Assembly: GCA_031216915.1 (NCBI GenBank)
Contig: CM062289.1
Location: 251,529,113 to 251,593,112 of the forward strand
DNA: 64,000 bases
DNA from: Pictodentalium vernedei
Taxonomy: Eukaryota; Mollusca; Scaphopoda; Dentaliida; Dentaliidae
Direction: 5' to 3'
Part shown: positions 22,651 to 31,727 of the stretch, piece by piece
How the letters are laid out: each line of letters starts with the position of its first letter
How positions within the stretch are numbered: position 1 is the first letter of the stretch
Made by a program: the position numbers and the translations under genes
The notes under the pieces: generated by a model
Database searches by the model: none
What the model saw: the letters and a program-made list of their open reading frames with translations, nothing else
What the model was told of the DNA's origin: nothing

Positions 22651-23251
22651 TTTTTCTACAGCCTTTTTTCGAAAACGCGTTTGAAAAAAATTTTAAAAAA
22701 TCGTACGAACTTTGTAACCTCGAACTGATCCAACTGTATTTTTTGTTTACGCGTATTTCGAGCTACATAATGTCTAATATACATTTACCTAGAGGAAAAT
22801 GTGCATTCTGTGACAATTTCTGCGAAAAATTATTGAAAATTCACAAAAAAGTATCGGATTTACGCAAAAAATGACGATTTTCCTAACGGATTTGCCCAAA
22901 GGGTCGTAGTACAGAACGGGATGTTAGTTGGACAGACGATAAAAAATCCACCACCATTTGAAGACTTTTATCATTGCTTACAAAATAGACATTATGGAAG
23001 ACCCCCTCTGCTTCTTGCCGAGTTCCCCTTTTGGCATAAAATTCGTCAGCATGAGAACTCAACTATTTTCGGGCTTGGGACCGAACAGACACGTCTGGGT
23101 CTGGCAGCATTAGATCAATAAATAATATTTACAGAATGTACAAAAATCAATAAATATAATATTTACAGAATGTACAAATCAATCAACATGGATTAAGTTA
23201 CATTGACTATTATCAACGCTATATACAGAAATGACATGACCTATATACATA
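22651..23251. other. Transposon 3' non-coding region
   Basis: Between the stop codon (minus strand) and the left end. A roughly 28-nt phrase with ATATTTACAGAATGTACAAA occurs twice (about 23122-23147 and 23153-23180). No coding seen. Confidence 0.5.
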
Positions 23252-25078
23252 TTATTCATCGAACTCAGAAATTTCCGACAGGACAGTGTTTCTGTGGTTG
23301 TTACAAGAATCCGAACTGCAATTACACAAACCTGAGCAAGAGAGTCCTGCCTTCTTACACCCACACCTTTTTGTACAAGCACTCTTGCAACCACAACTGA
23401 TCAGATTCAGTAGGTTATCGGGGGCACATGGCTTTATGGCTGCAGTCGGTACAAGAAGTCCATTGTCTAGCGACCACCCCCAATCCGTCGGAGGAAGCGA
23501 AGTGCCCAGCCATTGTTGGACCTGGAGATAACATCTGTAGACATGTTGTTGTGCAGCATCGCTTCTTGGTGGGAGTGAGGCTAGGTCGATGGGTTTATTC
23601 AGGTTAGTTTTTGCTACATAACGCTTGTAAGTGACATATCTATATTGGTCGAGAGAGGAAACAGTTTTACTCCCGTATAAGATCAGGAGAAGTTGTTCCC
23701 CGGCAGCGGCTACTGCACTTGGTGTACTGTCATCCGCCAAAATTGTGTTGACATACTGTTGTGAGTCGCTAGTAACATCGGAGACAATTGTACTGAATAC
23801 TTTCTTCTTACCAACTCGAAAGAGTGCAGAAGTAGTGTCACAACCACTTATAGAATGTGCTACAAGGAGGTTGCTTCTATGGTCACCCATTTTGGTTGCT
23901 ATTTCACTAACTGAAACTAGTAAGTTTGGGGTAATGGAATACATCATGTGAATATTACATCCCGGTTGAACTCGAGAGGTAAGAATGACTAACAAGTCTG
24001 TGTCTGTTCCCACAACGACAACATTGTTGTCATCTTGAGCGATGTCAAGTGCAGTTTCGGCTATCAGTACATCAGCATCAGCCTCGGCCTGCTTGGACTG
24101 AATATTGATAGCAGATAGCTCCTGCATTAGAAGATCGATCAGTTGGGTTTTGTTCTTGGCATTTGCAAGGAAATCGGATTGGGGTGTGGTGGCTGGTAAC
24201 TCGGGTGAGATATTGATATCAATGGAATACTTGTCTTTAGATCTACGGGCTTGTTCCATGCCCTTTGTCGACATTGTACAAGCATAACCATCAAAAACAA
24301 CCACGACGTTCGCCCCAAAATGTCTCCCGAGATAATTGGAATATGATGTACATATGTCCTTATATGACGACTGTTTAGGCCATACAACTGCCCTCAATAA
24401 AAATCCACCATCTACAACAAACAGAGAATGTTCTGGTATTTTAGTTTGCTCGGAACCGTATGTTTTGAGGATCTTACCGAGCGTGCTTTTCTGTGTCTTC
24501 CTCATTCCAGCAGAATCAAACAATGCTGGTGGTTTCGGGGCGAGTTCATATTTGAGATACTCTTCCATCTCTGCTTGTGACTGAATAACACATGTGATGC
24601 GGTTGAACAGAATTGTGGGGTCAATCACTACCTTACTTCCACGGACTTTGATGCTATTTGCCATCGATGCGAAAGACTTCACAGTGTCAACACGTCGTAG
24701 TTTGATGCTGTTGAACGTTTTGCTTACAACATTCGATACGCAACATTCACCAATTTTGCGAACTTGGTCACAGTTCACAGTTTCGTCGGCCACAAGCCCG
24801 GTCGCTATAGAGACTAATTGTAGTGGATCTCTATTCTGAAAGGGGGAATGCACTCTGTGCCAGTTCAATAATTTGGTGATATCATTGGCATCAGTCAATT
24901 GTGAACTTTGACGGAGATCCCGATGTTGTTCGCCATGACCAGTGTGAACATGAACAAAATTTTCGAGAGCATTACATATCGGAAGGCAAAGAGGTAGTCC
25001 GTGTACCCATTTCGCAACAGTGCTATCGGTTATTCCCCTGCCATGTGTGAGACCACCAGGGAGCTTGAACATTCTCAT
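23252..25078 (-). CDS. FEN1/XPG-like nuclease with C-terminal CXC domain (downstream half)
   Basis: The 608-residue frame lies immediately after the 25085 TAG and in the same frame as the upstream protein (TAG TGT TTA ATG), so it is probably the second half of one polypeptide. Residues 218-425 carry the acidic signature of an XPG/FEN-type PIN fold: VVDGG (D223), VVVFDGY (D263), EADAD (332-336), VGTDTDLL (D359, D361) and SGCDTTSAL (D414). Residues 562-593 form a tesmin/TSO1-like cysteine cluster (CGCKSAC..CGC....C...CNC....C). The former suggests nuclease activity on flapped or branched DNA. The latter suggests DNA binding. Both are inferences. Acidic residues of the core look intact. Whether it is translated alone from the internal ATG is unknown. 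Confidence 0.8.
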   Translation of the reverse strand: MRMFKLPGGLTHGRGITDSTVAKWVHGLPLCLPICNALENFVHVHTGHGEQHRDLRQSSQLTDANDITKLLNWHRVHSPFQNRDPLQLVSIATGLVADETVNCDQVRKIGECCVSNVVSKTFNSIKLRRVDTVKSFASMANSIKVRGSKVVIDPTILFNRITCVIQSQAEMEEYLKYELAPKPPALFDSAGMRKTQKSTLGKILKTYGSEQTKIPEHSLFVVDGGFLLRAVVWPKQSSYKDICTSYSNYLGRHFGANVVVVFDGYACTMSTKGMEQARRSKDKYSIDINISPELPATTPQSDFLANAKNKTQLIDLLMQELSAINIQSKQAEADADVLIAETALDIAQDDNNVVVVGTDTDLLVILTSRVQPGCNIHMMYSITPNLLVSVSEIATKMGDHRSNLLVAHSISGCDTTSALFRVGKKKVFSTIVSDVTSDSQQYVNTILADDSTPSAVAAAGEQLLLILYGSKTVSSLDQYRYVTYKRYVAKTNLNKPIDLASLPPRSDAAQQHVYRCYLQVQQWLGTSLPPTDWGWSLDNGLLVPTAAIKPCAPDNLLNLISCGCKSACTKRCGCKKAGLSCSGLCNCSSDSCNNHRNTVLSEISEFDE

Positions 25079-25081
25079 TAA

Positions 25082-25090
25082 ACACTACTC
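25082..25090 (-). other. In-frame TAG joining the two transposon frames
   Basis: The minus strand reads ATA GAG TAG TGT TTA ATG. The codons before and after the stop stay in one frame. Family members as I remember them have Gln at this position after Ile-Glu, which a single C-to-T change (CAG to TAG) would convert to the stop. Nonsense mutation is favoured over programmed readthrough. Confidence 0.75.
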
Positions 25091-27613
25091 TATGGTCTGA
25101 TCAGAATATATCCCGTCCCAGAATTTATCTGAGCGCCTTATGGTAAAGTAACCTTTCTCAGTGAACAACTTCAAATCATCCTGTTGCATTATTTCTGTTA
25201 GCTCATTCATCTGCTGCAAATAGAGATGAGAACTTTTTGCGTATGCAAAATGACCACCTGCGTGAAATACTGGAATCATATTGCGAACACAATATGTGTG
25301 GAGTTCCCAGTCGCCTGTGCGCTGTGCTCTCAAGAACAACTGGAGAAGACCTATTTGCTCGTAGTATTGTACCCAAAGCTTTCCTGTGCGTCCTACGGAC
25401 GCATTCTGGAGCAGTTCGTGTAATTTTGACAGTAGATGGTTGACACTTTCTTGATTGACAGCGTCAGCTGTTGTACAGTCACCTCTGGCAAGTCCACAGA
25501 ATATTTCATTGACTTCTGTGCAGTCTATGTTATCTAGTGTTCGGCTTTCTTCAAACACAAGTTTTGTAATGGCAATTTGTGTTAGCAAATGGGCACGAAC
25601 TGCTCTTGAATATGCATGACCACTGATCAAATGATGGATTGACCCACCAGCATAAACAGTCCCCCAAAGTTCATCCAAGCCGCTACCAGCCATGATCGAA
25701 CCAATTGCCCCTAAATATGACATAATCATATGGAAGCCGCCGAGTCTAACGAAAACTTTTGTCAACTTATCTGACGAAGACACAATCTCCACTGCTTTGA
25801 TATAAAGTGGTTGGTCAAACGTCACTGGACAAACGTTCAGTCCCTGTTTCTCACATTCAGTTTGTGCAAACATGAGAGCAGTGTAAATTGTGCTCGGGTT
25901 GGATGGATCAAAATTAATAAAGGGAAGTATCTCGACATCACTTGTTTCATAATCATCTGATGATGTGACAATGTGCATATATCCAGCCCAAGATGGGCAA
26001 GGTACTCTCAGTACATGCGTCAAAGACCAAAGACTGTCGACTGTTTTTGCGAGTTTCAAATTTTTCGGATCAGATTGACCCAAAGTTGATAAATCCTTCA
26101 TCACAATTTCGTCAAGACCCGATTTGCTTGGTTTACTGTAACCTTTCAAAGGGATGTACCCGAATTCACCAGAGCCAATATTCGAATGATCACCAGTTAG
26201 TCGTTTTATCGGAGACTCTTCTGTGTGATCTCTGCTTGGAGTTATACAGGCGATGCCTCCCATACTATGAAAAGTATTCTTGCCATCTAGCGTGCGCACA
26301 TTACAATCGGCGTTATCGAAAACGAATTGTGTGAAGTTCGCAAGTCTAGGCGACGGACCTTTGCTTATCATGACAGAATGAACGTATTGTTGAACTTCCC
26401 GGTAGCTAGAAGAGAACATTAGTCCATTCAGAATGTCGATCAATTCCCGAGATGCGAATTTTCTATGTATGTAAACTGCTACCGACAATAATATTGGTGA
26501 CAAGAATGAACGGGGCCGACAAGAACTTATTAGAGACTGACCTATGGCTGTCACGCGTCTCTGGTTGGCTTGGATGTTTTGCCCACGCTGCGATGGAGCA
26601 ACAATCCCTTGTAACAAGGTTTGGAGTGTATCGGGTAGTAGATCACTAGATACAGATAACGAATCGGGTTTGGGATAAACGTCACACTCGTAAATGGCTG
26701 ACCGAATATCATCGCGGACTATAGCCGATGCTTTCTTGACGATGCGCATACGTTCATCAGTTTCATTGGTACATTTGTCTGAGTACCACGAATCATATAG
26801 TATTTTGTCTGATGAATCTCTGAATGTGACAACATTTTTTAGGGACCTCAGTGTTGTAATAGAGATTCTACTACCGAAATGCTCAAGCAGTTTGGTTTTA
26901 AGATGTTTAATTGTGTAACCGACTTCGTCACCAAGATACGATTCAAACGTCTCTGCCAATTCGCTCAAGGAAAACTGACACTCATCGCTGTTCTGCATAA
27001 AGGTACGCAATTCATGGAATGCAAGTGCTTTCTTGTCTGCAACAGGCCTACCCCGTGAAAGAGTTCGCACAGGCTTATCTCTGACAAATCCTGTCCAGCA
27101 ATCATGGTGATACCGACCTTCCTCGGCCACTAGATCGATAGCACGACCGATCCGAGTAAGTACAGACTCACCCCATTCATCACTACGTTTCAAACAACGG
27201 GTTCTGATACTATCAACAAAAGTCAATGTTTCAACGGTGTGGACTTCTCTTCTACGTTGAACGGGTATATGAGTTTGTTTGTCGGCGGATTCTCCACAGA
27301 ACAGACAATGGAGTTTAAAATTGAAAGCATCTTGATCAGAGCGCAATTTTTTTGTCATAGATGGACCAGCTTCGTCAGATTCAGCTGCATCTAGAGACAT
27401 TCTCTTACTTTTTCTTACAGAACTTTCCCGTGTATAATTCTTGTAGCAGAATTTGTGAATTTTCTCACCAACTGTGGGTTTCTTCGAACCGGCAAAAAGA
27501 TTATCGCCAAGCTCGACGCTTACAGCAACCAACTTTTCTATACCCCGCTCACCAAGTGTAGTTATTCCGGACGAGCCGGTCAACTCATCGTTACATTTGA
27601 TACATTTATCCAT
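25085..27613 (-). CDS. DDE-like transposase with two N-terminal zinc clusters (upstream half)
   Basis: Translation is taken from the ATG at 27613 (MDKCIKC), with G at -3 and G at +4; frame upstream of it has no ATG. The 842 residues include a CxxC...H-x2-C cluster (C4, C7, H53, C56) and a second CxxC...H-x3-C-like cluster (C103, C106, H169/H170, C172), then a long core. FDNAD (D433) with TLDGKNTFHSMG, TFDQPLY (D600) with GGFHMIMSYLG, GSGLDELW (E649) and TIE (E842) are candidate catalytic sites of an RNase H-like fold. I infer these from position; they are not proved. The phrase RAVRAHLL and the region RAQRTGDWELH recur in many uncharacterised invertebrate proteins I remember. The stop is a TAG directly after E842. 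Confidence 0.78.
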   Translation of the reverse strand: MDKCIKCNDELTGSSGITTLGERGIEKLVAVSVELGDNLFAGSKKPTVGEKIHKFCYKNYTRESSVRKSKRMSLDAAESDEAGPSMTKKLRSDQDAFNFKLHCLFCGESADKQTHIPVQRRREVHTVETLTFVDSIRTRCLKRSDEWGESVLTRIGRAIDLVAEEGRYHHDCWTGFVRDKPVRTLSRGRPVADKKALAFHELRTFMQNSDECQFSLSELAETFESYLGDEVGYTIKHLKTKLLEHFGSRISITTLRSLKNVVTFRDSSDKILYDSWYSDKCTNETDERMRIVKKASAIVRDDIRSAIYECDVYPKPDSLSVSSDLLPDTLQTLLQGIVAPSQRGQNIQANQRRVTAIGQSLISSCRPRSFLSPILLSVAVYIHRKFASRELIDILNGLMFSSSYREVQQYVHSVMISKGPSPRLANFTQFVFDNADCNVRTLDGKNTFHSMGGIACITPSRDHTEESPIKRLTGDHSNIGSGEFGYIPLKGYSKPSKSGLDEIVMKDLSTLGQSDPKNLKLAKTVDSLWSLTHVLRVPCPSWAGYMHIVTSSDDYETSDVEILPFINFDPSNPSTIYTALMFAQTECEKQGLNVCPVTFDQPLYIKAVEIVSSSDKLTKVFVRLGGFHMIMSYLGAIGSIMAGSGLDELWGTVYAGGSIHHLISGHAYSRAVRAHLLTQIAITKLVFEESRTLDNIDCTEVNEIFCGLARGDCTTADAVNQESVNHLLSKLHELLQNASVGRTGKLWVQYYEQIGLLQLFLRAQRTGDWELHTYCVRNMIPVFHAGGHFAYAKSSHLYLQQMNELTEIMQQDDLKLFTEKGYFTIRRSDKFWDGIYSDQTIE

Positions 27614-28594
27614 TACCAAAGTCACAACAGAAAAAAAGATGATAGACACAATAAACTCAAGTACAATACCACAGAACAGATATCAATGTGCGGACCTGCT
27701 TCGTTGTCACCGTCAGGTATCAACAGGTAACGCTAAGTGATATGCCAACAACATAACTGGTCAGTTCTACAAATAACACAAGACTCTAATAATCAACAAC
27801 AGGCAAAATTACATATATATCTATCAAGGGATAATTGGTTTCAATATCTAGGCATCAAATGCGGAGTGTCCAATACTGAACAGAGCAAATTGTGCAATGG
27901 ACAGACCTGGAATGCAGAATTAAACAGCGTTTCCTGATGAAAGTCGTTCAAGGCTATTTTGCATCAAATTAAAGAGCGTTGTCTGTACATAAAGACCTGG
28001 AATGCGGAATTAAACAGCGTTTCCTGATGAAAGTCGTTCAAGGCTATTTTGCATCAAATTAAAGAGCGTTGTCTGTACAATACAAATTTGTTGATGAGTA
28101 CACATCAAGGGCGTGCACACATTACATGCCAATGCATTTTGAGTGTAGGCGAACACCACATTATGTGATTTAATCGAACATGGAAATTGAAACAATGATG
28201 CTATAATACGGTATTTGAATGAGAAAAGTCGATGCCGTTTGAATTTGAGTTTAAGGGGTATGGTTAATATTTCACACGTTTCACCAGCAATTTTTGATAT
28301 ATAATTTAACTCCCAAAGTAGTCGTAGATTTGATTTAATGGACGTTGTGTACCGTTGTGTGTATGAAAACAATAACAATTTTTTCGTAATTTTGTACATT
28401 TTCGTGAATATTTCACCATTGAGTGTGAGGATTGGTACAAAGTTGGCATTTTCTGTTGGGGATATGTATTCTCAATATAATTCAGCACGATATTTATGAT
28501 TCTCACCCTACTAAGGCGAATAAGAATGAGAAATATGGAGCTGGGTCGAATTTTTTTTAAAAATTTTTTTTTCATCAAAAAAACGCTATAACTA
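27614..28594. other. Transposon 5' non-coding region
   Basis: No further conserved frame between the transposase start and the right inverted repeat. Includes the 90-bp duplication. Promoter elements were not identified with confidence. Confidence 0.4.
27904..28079. repeat. 90-bp tandem duplication upstream of the transposase
   Basis: Copy 1 starts at 27904 and copy 2 at 27994. The copies differ at one position near the start (GCAG versus GCGG) and are otherwise the same for about 85 bp. It lies in the 5' non-coding part of the transposon, 290 bp from the start codon, where promoter or transposase-binding sites would be expected. Confidence 0.85.
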
Positions 28595-28729
28595 AAAAAG
28601 CTCAACTCGGATTCGCGGGGACTTTTCACACTTTATCCGCAATGTGTGTCCCGGAAACATATAAAAAAATCAGCTTTCTCCGATTTTTTTCATTACTTTC
28701 TCATTTTTATGTCTAATGTGCCTGGACTA
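28595..28729 (-). repeat. Transposon terminal inverted repeat, right
   Basis: Reverse-complement partner of 22528-22650. It is on the 5' side of the coding frame. Confidence 0.85.
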
Positions 28730-28833
28730 TTAGCTGAAAGTGAAACATAAGCAAGGAAAATGTAGACTTTTGCTCAGAAACTCTATTTTTAAATTTTTGA
28801 GACCTCCGATAATGATGTCCAGCACTCAATCTG

Positions 28834-29097
28834 TTATGAAAGCCTATTTATAATATCGTTGATATCATCACCAACTTGAACCTTAAATCGTCTTTTGTGA
28901 ATTGTTTCTGTTGCCCAAATGTGCCCGTTGGAATACCAAGCTGAGAGAATTTTTTCATGTTTTCGCAGGGAATTTAAAAGTTCCAAATTCAGTTTTGTTA
29001 AGTCGTCAACAAAATTGATGTTCTGGGATTTATAAAGTTTACGAGTTCTGACGACGGCGCCTCGAACCGATCGCCTTGAGAATTTGACAATAACAGG
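28834..29097 (-). pseudogene. C-terminal fragment of a non-LTR ORF1-type protein
   Basis: The 87 codons to the TAA at 28834 read PVIVKFSRRSVRGAVV..., NFVDDLTKLNLELLNSLRKH, then AWYSNGHIWATE. That pattern (hydrophobic VKF-R strand, DLT-N-LL helix, W-NG-I strand) matches the C-terminal domain shared by LINE ORF1 and FP25K-like proteins. The upstream part is cut off by a repeat at 29098. It has no initiator, so it is a remnant. Confidence 0.65.
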
Positions 29098-29222
29098 TCT
29101 TAATCTTCGTTATATATTGCGTACGCTTCATTAAATTGTCACTTCACACATTGAGAGGTACATTTAGTACTTTAAAACGTGGTTTTTATACACTTACCGT
29201 CATTTTTACCGGCAAAAGGTTG
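29098..29222 (-). repeat. GGTAAAAAxGACGG repeat fragment, copy 3
   Basis: Shares TTAATCTTCGTTATAT, CGTACGCTTCATT, AGAGGTACATTTAGTACTTT and ACTTACCGTCATTTTTACCGGC with 13934-14110 and 30230-30418. Confidence 0.6.
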
Positions 29223-29937
29223 TGTTCAAGCTATTTTTTTTTATTAAACGGGGGTTCATAATTTATTTTCTGTTAGCGTTTCGCCAATGATACTCACAGG
29301 AGCCATTAAGACTGAACCCCTTATGCTCACTCCACCAATCCCTATGTGTGATCTCCCAGTGGTTGACCGGGAGGGGGGGGGTGACTGGGGCCCCCAAATG
29401 CAAATCGTAACTAACTGTTTTTAACCCCCACGTTTCCTCAGGAGGCACCAGAATCGATCTCAGAGCTTCAGAATTTTGAAGGAAAAAAATATCCGGGAAA
29501 GGACCCACAACCGTGGGAGGGAATACACCCAATTTCATAGTTCAAGCCTTTGAAATATGCCAGCGTTATGCCGATCTTGTCCCGCCCCCCTCTCCCCCCT
29601 CCCCCCCCCCCCCCATTTCGAAAATATGGGAAATGGATTATATATCTAGCAGGGTAATAGCCAGAATTCTATAATTGGGGGGGGGGGGGTGGCTAGCCAT
29701 TGGAGGGGGGCGTGATATTTGGAAGGTCATTGTGGGGTTTTGACCCCCCCAACCCGGCCTAACTGGGACCCTTGGTCATTACCCCCTCCTCCCACTTCCC
29801 TTCAGGAAAGTAAGAGAATGAGGCAACTGCCAGAGGGTCCTAGTTAGGACTAGACCTCCCCAGAAAAAAATTATCGTAAACAATTCATTAGTTATTAATT
29901 CCAATTGCTCGCTATACACGTTATTGTAATACACGTT
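29223..29937. other. Unannotated, with C and G homopolymers
   Basis: Long C/G runs near 29580-29612 and 29676-29690. The open frame at 29263-29538 has no recognised domain. Confidence 0.3.
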
Positions 29938-30418
29938 AATGAAGCGTACGCAATAATAAATATATATAACGAAGATTAAGTATTGTTTGTTTTATTGTTG
30001 ACTATTTTCAAATTATAAATGGTTTCTCTCCAAAAACCTTTCTGTTAAATCCCCTCGTAGTGAACAGAAGATCTAAATGTTGCGCACACGAATTAGTTAC
30101 ACCTCCGTCGAGCAAGTATGATAATATTCACCCCGTCGTGCACCTCTGCTCATTCGTTGTTTTCCAAGCACAAAATGGCGTGTTGATCAGTGTCGATAGC
30201 GAATTGATCTATTTTCTCTTGAAAATAGTCTACAATAAAACAAACAGTACTTAATCTTCGTTATATATATTTATTATTGTGTACGCTTCATTCAATTGTC
30301 ACTTTTCACACATTCAGAGGTACATTTAGTACTTTAAAACGTAGTTTTTATACACTTACCGTCCTTTTTACCGGATACCGTCCTTTTTACCGGCAAAAAG
30401 TGTGTCCCTCGAAAAAGC
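29938..30418. repeat. GGTAAAAAGGACGG-flanked MITE, copy 2
   Basis: Inverted arms of about 75 bp: AATGAAGCGTACGCAATAAT at 29938 against its reverse complement ending near 30292. The right flank to 30418 carries the paired GGTAAAAAGGACGG units read in reverse. Near-identical to 13934-14360 over the shared 200 bp. Confidence 0.7.
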
Positions 30419-31049
30419 ATACCGGACGTATTATGCAACGATATGTTGTGCTCATGTTTTTCCTTCAGCTCTCTTCGGCTCGATTTAGCCCTGGACAACT
30501 CAGTATTTCGCCGCATCGAAATTTACATACAAATATGTATTATATCACAAAATAGGATACAATATTATATTTTATTCATTAGTTGATTTTTAAAGTGCTG
30601 GATTTCGCTGCTCTTCCCAGGGATTCTTTTAGTAGGAACTCTCGCCCCCATCTGTACACTTGTGACCTTTGTCGCCTCGTAATGTTCTTAAATGAACCAC
30701 CTTAGGAAAGGAATGAACTGCATAGATGGTTCCCACAGAGGGGACGGTAGCATAGCTAACTTATTTCTGGTAGTGGGTCGAGATCATAAAATCTCCGTCT
30801 GATATAAGCGATGCATAGCAGGTTAAGGTACATATCAAAGTGGTCCGTTAAGCTGTGTTTGAATCGACTACTGGGCCGATTTCAGCGAAACCTTCTTATG
30901 AGTAATGTTTGTGGTGGGGTATTTTAGTGGATATATGGCAGCGATGCTTTTCTGGGTGAACGCGGGCGAACACCGTTCCCCTACTTTATTCTGAGGAGGA
31001 ATGCTGTTCGCCCACAAGTTCGAGATGTCTTGATGTCCAACAAAACGAG
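30419..31049. other. Weakly repeated stretch
   Basis: GATGGTTCCCACAG...CTAACTTATTTCTGG at about 30726-30770 resembles 33420-33475 (GATGGTTTCCAGC...TTAACCATTCTTAG). No gene recognised. Confidence 0.35.
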
Positions 31050-31275
31050 CACTCAATCGTCGCCCCTGTGGGAACCCCATGAAGTAAAGCAGTGATTGTT
31101 TACTGTGGTAAACAAGCTCTGGTGTACCGATAAAATAGGACCCAGTCACAAATGATTGGGATGGAAGTCCTCAAAATGGGCAATGTGGGTATAAACTTGA
31201 CTTTATCTCCATGTTGTGATCATGATTAGCCATTGTACAGAAATATGTGACCTTAAACACCCAATAAATAAATAC
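31050..31275 (+). repeat. SINE-like repeat with shared 3' tail, copy 2
   Basis: GGGAACCCCATGAAGTAAAGC, GGAAGTCCTCAAAATGGGC, GATCATGATTAGCCATTGT and GTGACCTTAAACACCCAATA-AATAAATA follow in the same order as at 3640-3872. Confidence 0.6.
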
Positions 31276-31725
31276 TCATTGGTGTTGCTAGCCATATTAA
31301 ACCCATTTTAGTTGTGTGTAAGTTTTGTTCTAAGTTGGATATAAAGAGACAGAATGATGTGACGCAAGTGACGCCGTTGGTTAGTCGCGTGCACATTTTT
31401 CTTAGTTTGTTCAAAGACACTTGTTCCAGGTTATTTGATGAAATGAAATTGCTGAGAAAAATGTCCCTAGTTGTAATAAATATTTATCAAAAGGCAAGTG
31501 CCTGTGGTTTGTTCTAGAAAAAGTATTATATGGTACACCAAGATTTGTGTTTTGGGACAATATCATGATGTAGCATGTAACTTTTTATAATTGGTAACTC
31601 CATCATACCCCAGAGAAACATTTCCACGTTCTCAATGATTTGGATAGAGGATGAATCGTCTTAAGTTTCTGGCAACCAGATTAATGAAATGCACTGCAGA
31701 GAATCAACGAGAATGGGAGTGGTTT
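31276..31725. other. Unannotated stretch
   Basis: No gene or repeat recognised. Confidence 0.3.
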
Positions 31726-31727
31726 TT

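Larger units (their letters stand above)
22528..28729 (-). mobile_element. 6.2-kb DNA transposon with DDE-like and FEN-like proteins
   Basis: The ends are inverted: TAGCCCAAGAACATTAGG at 22528 against TAGTCCAGGCACATTAGA read inward from 28729. A perfect 28-bp inverted match follows (22556-22583 and 28664-28691), with a further block containing AAAAGTCCCC and GTTGAGCTTTTTT (22621-22650 and 28595-28626). TTA flanks both sides (22525-22527, 28730-28732). It encodes one long minus-strand frame broken once by TAG. The protein pair and 3-bp duplication recall the Academ superfamily, which is known for an XPG-type nuclease; this assignment is from memory. Confidence 0.85.

Noticed and set aside
27614..27649. 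A longer transposase start at 27649
   Set aside because: The codon there is GTG. The first ATG with a good context is 27613, immediately before the zinc cluster.
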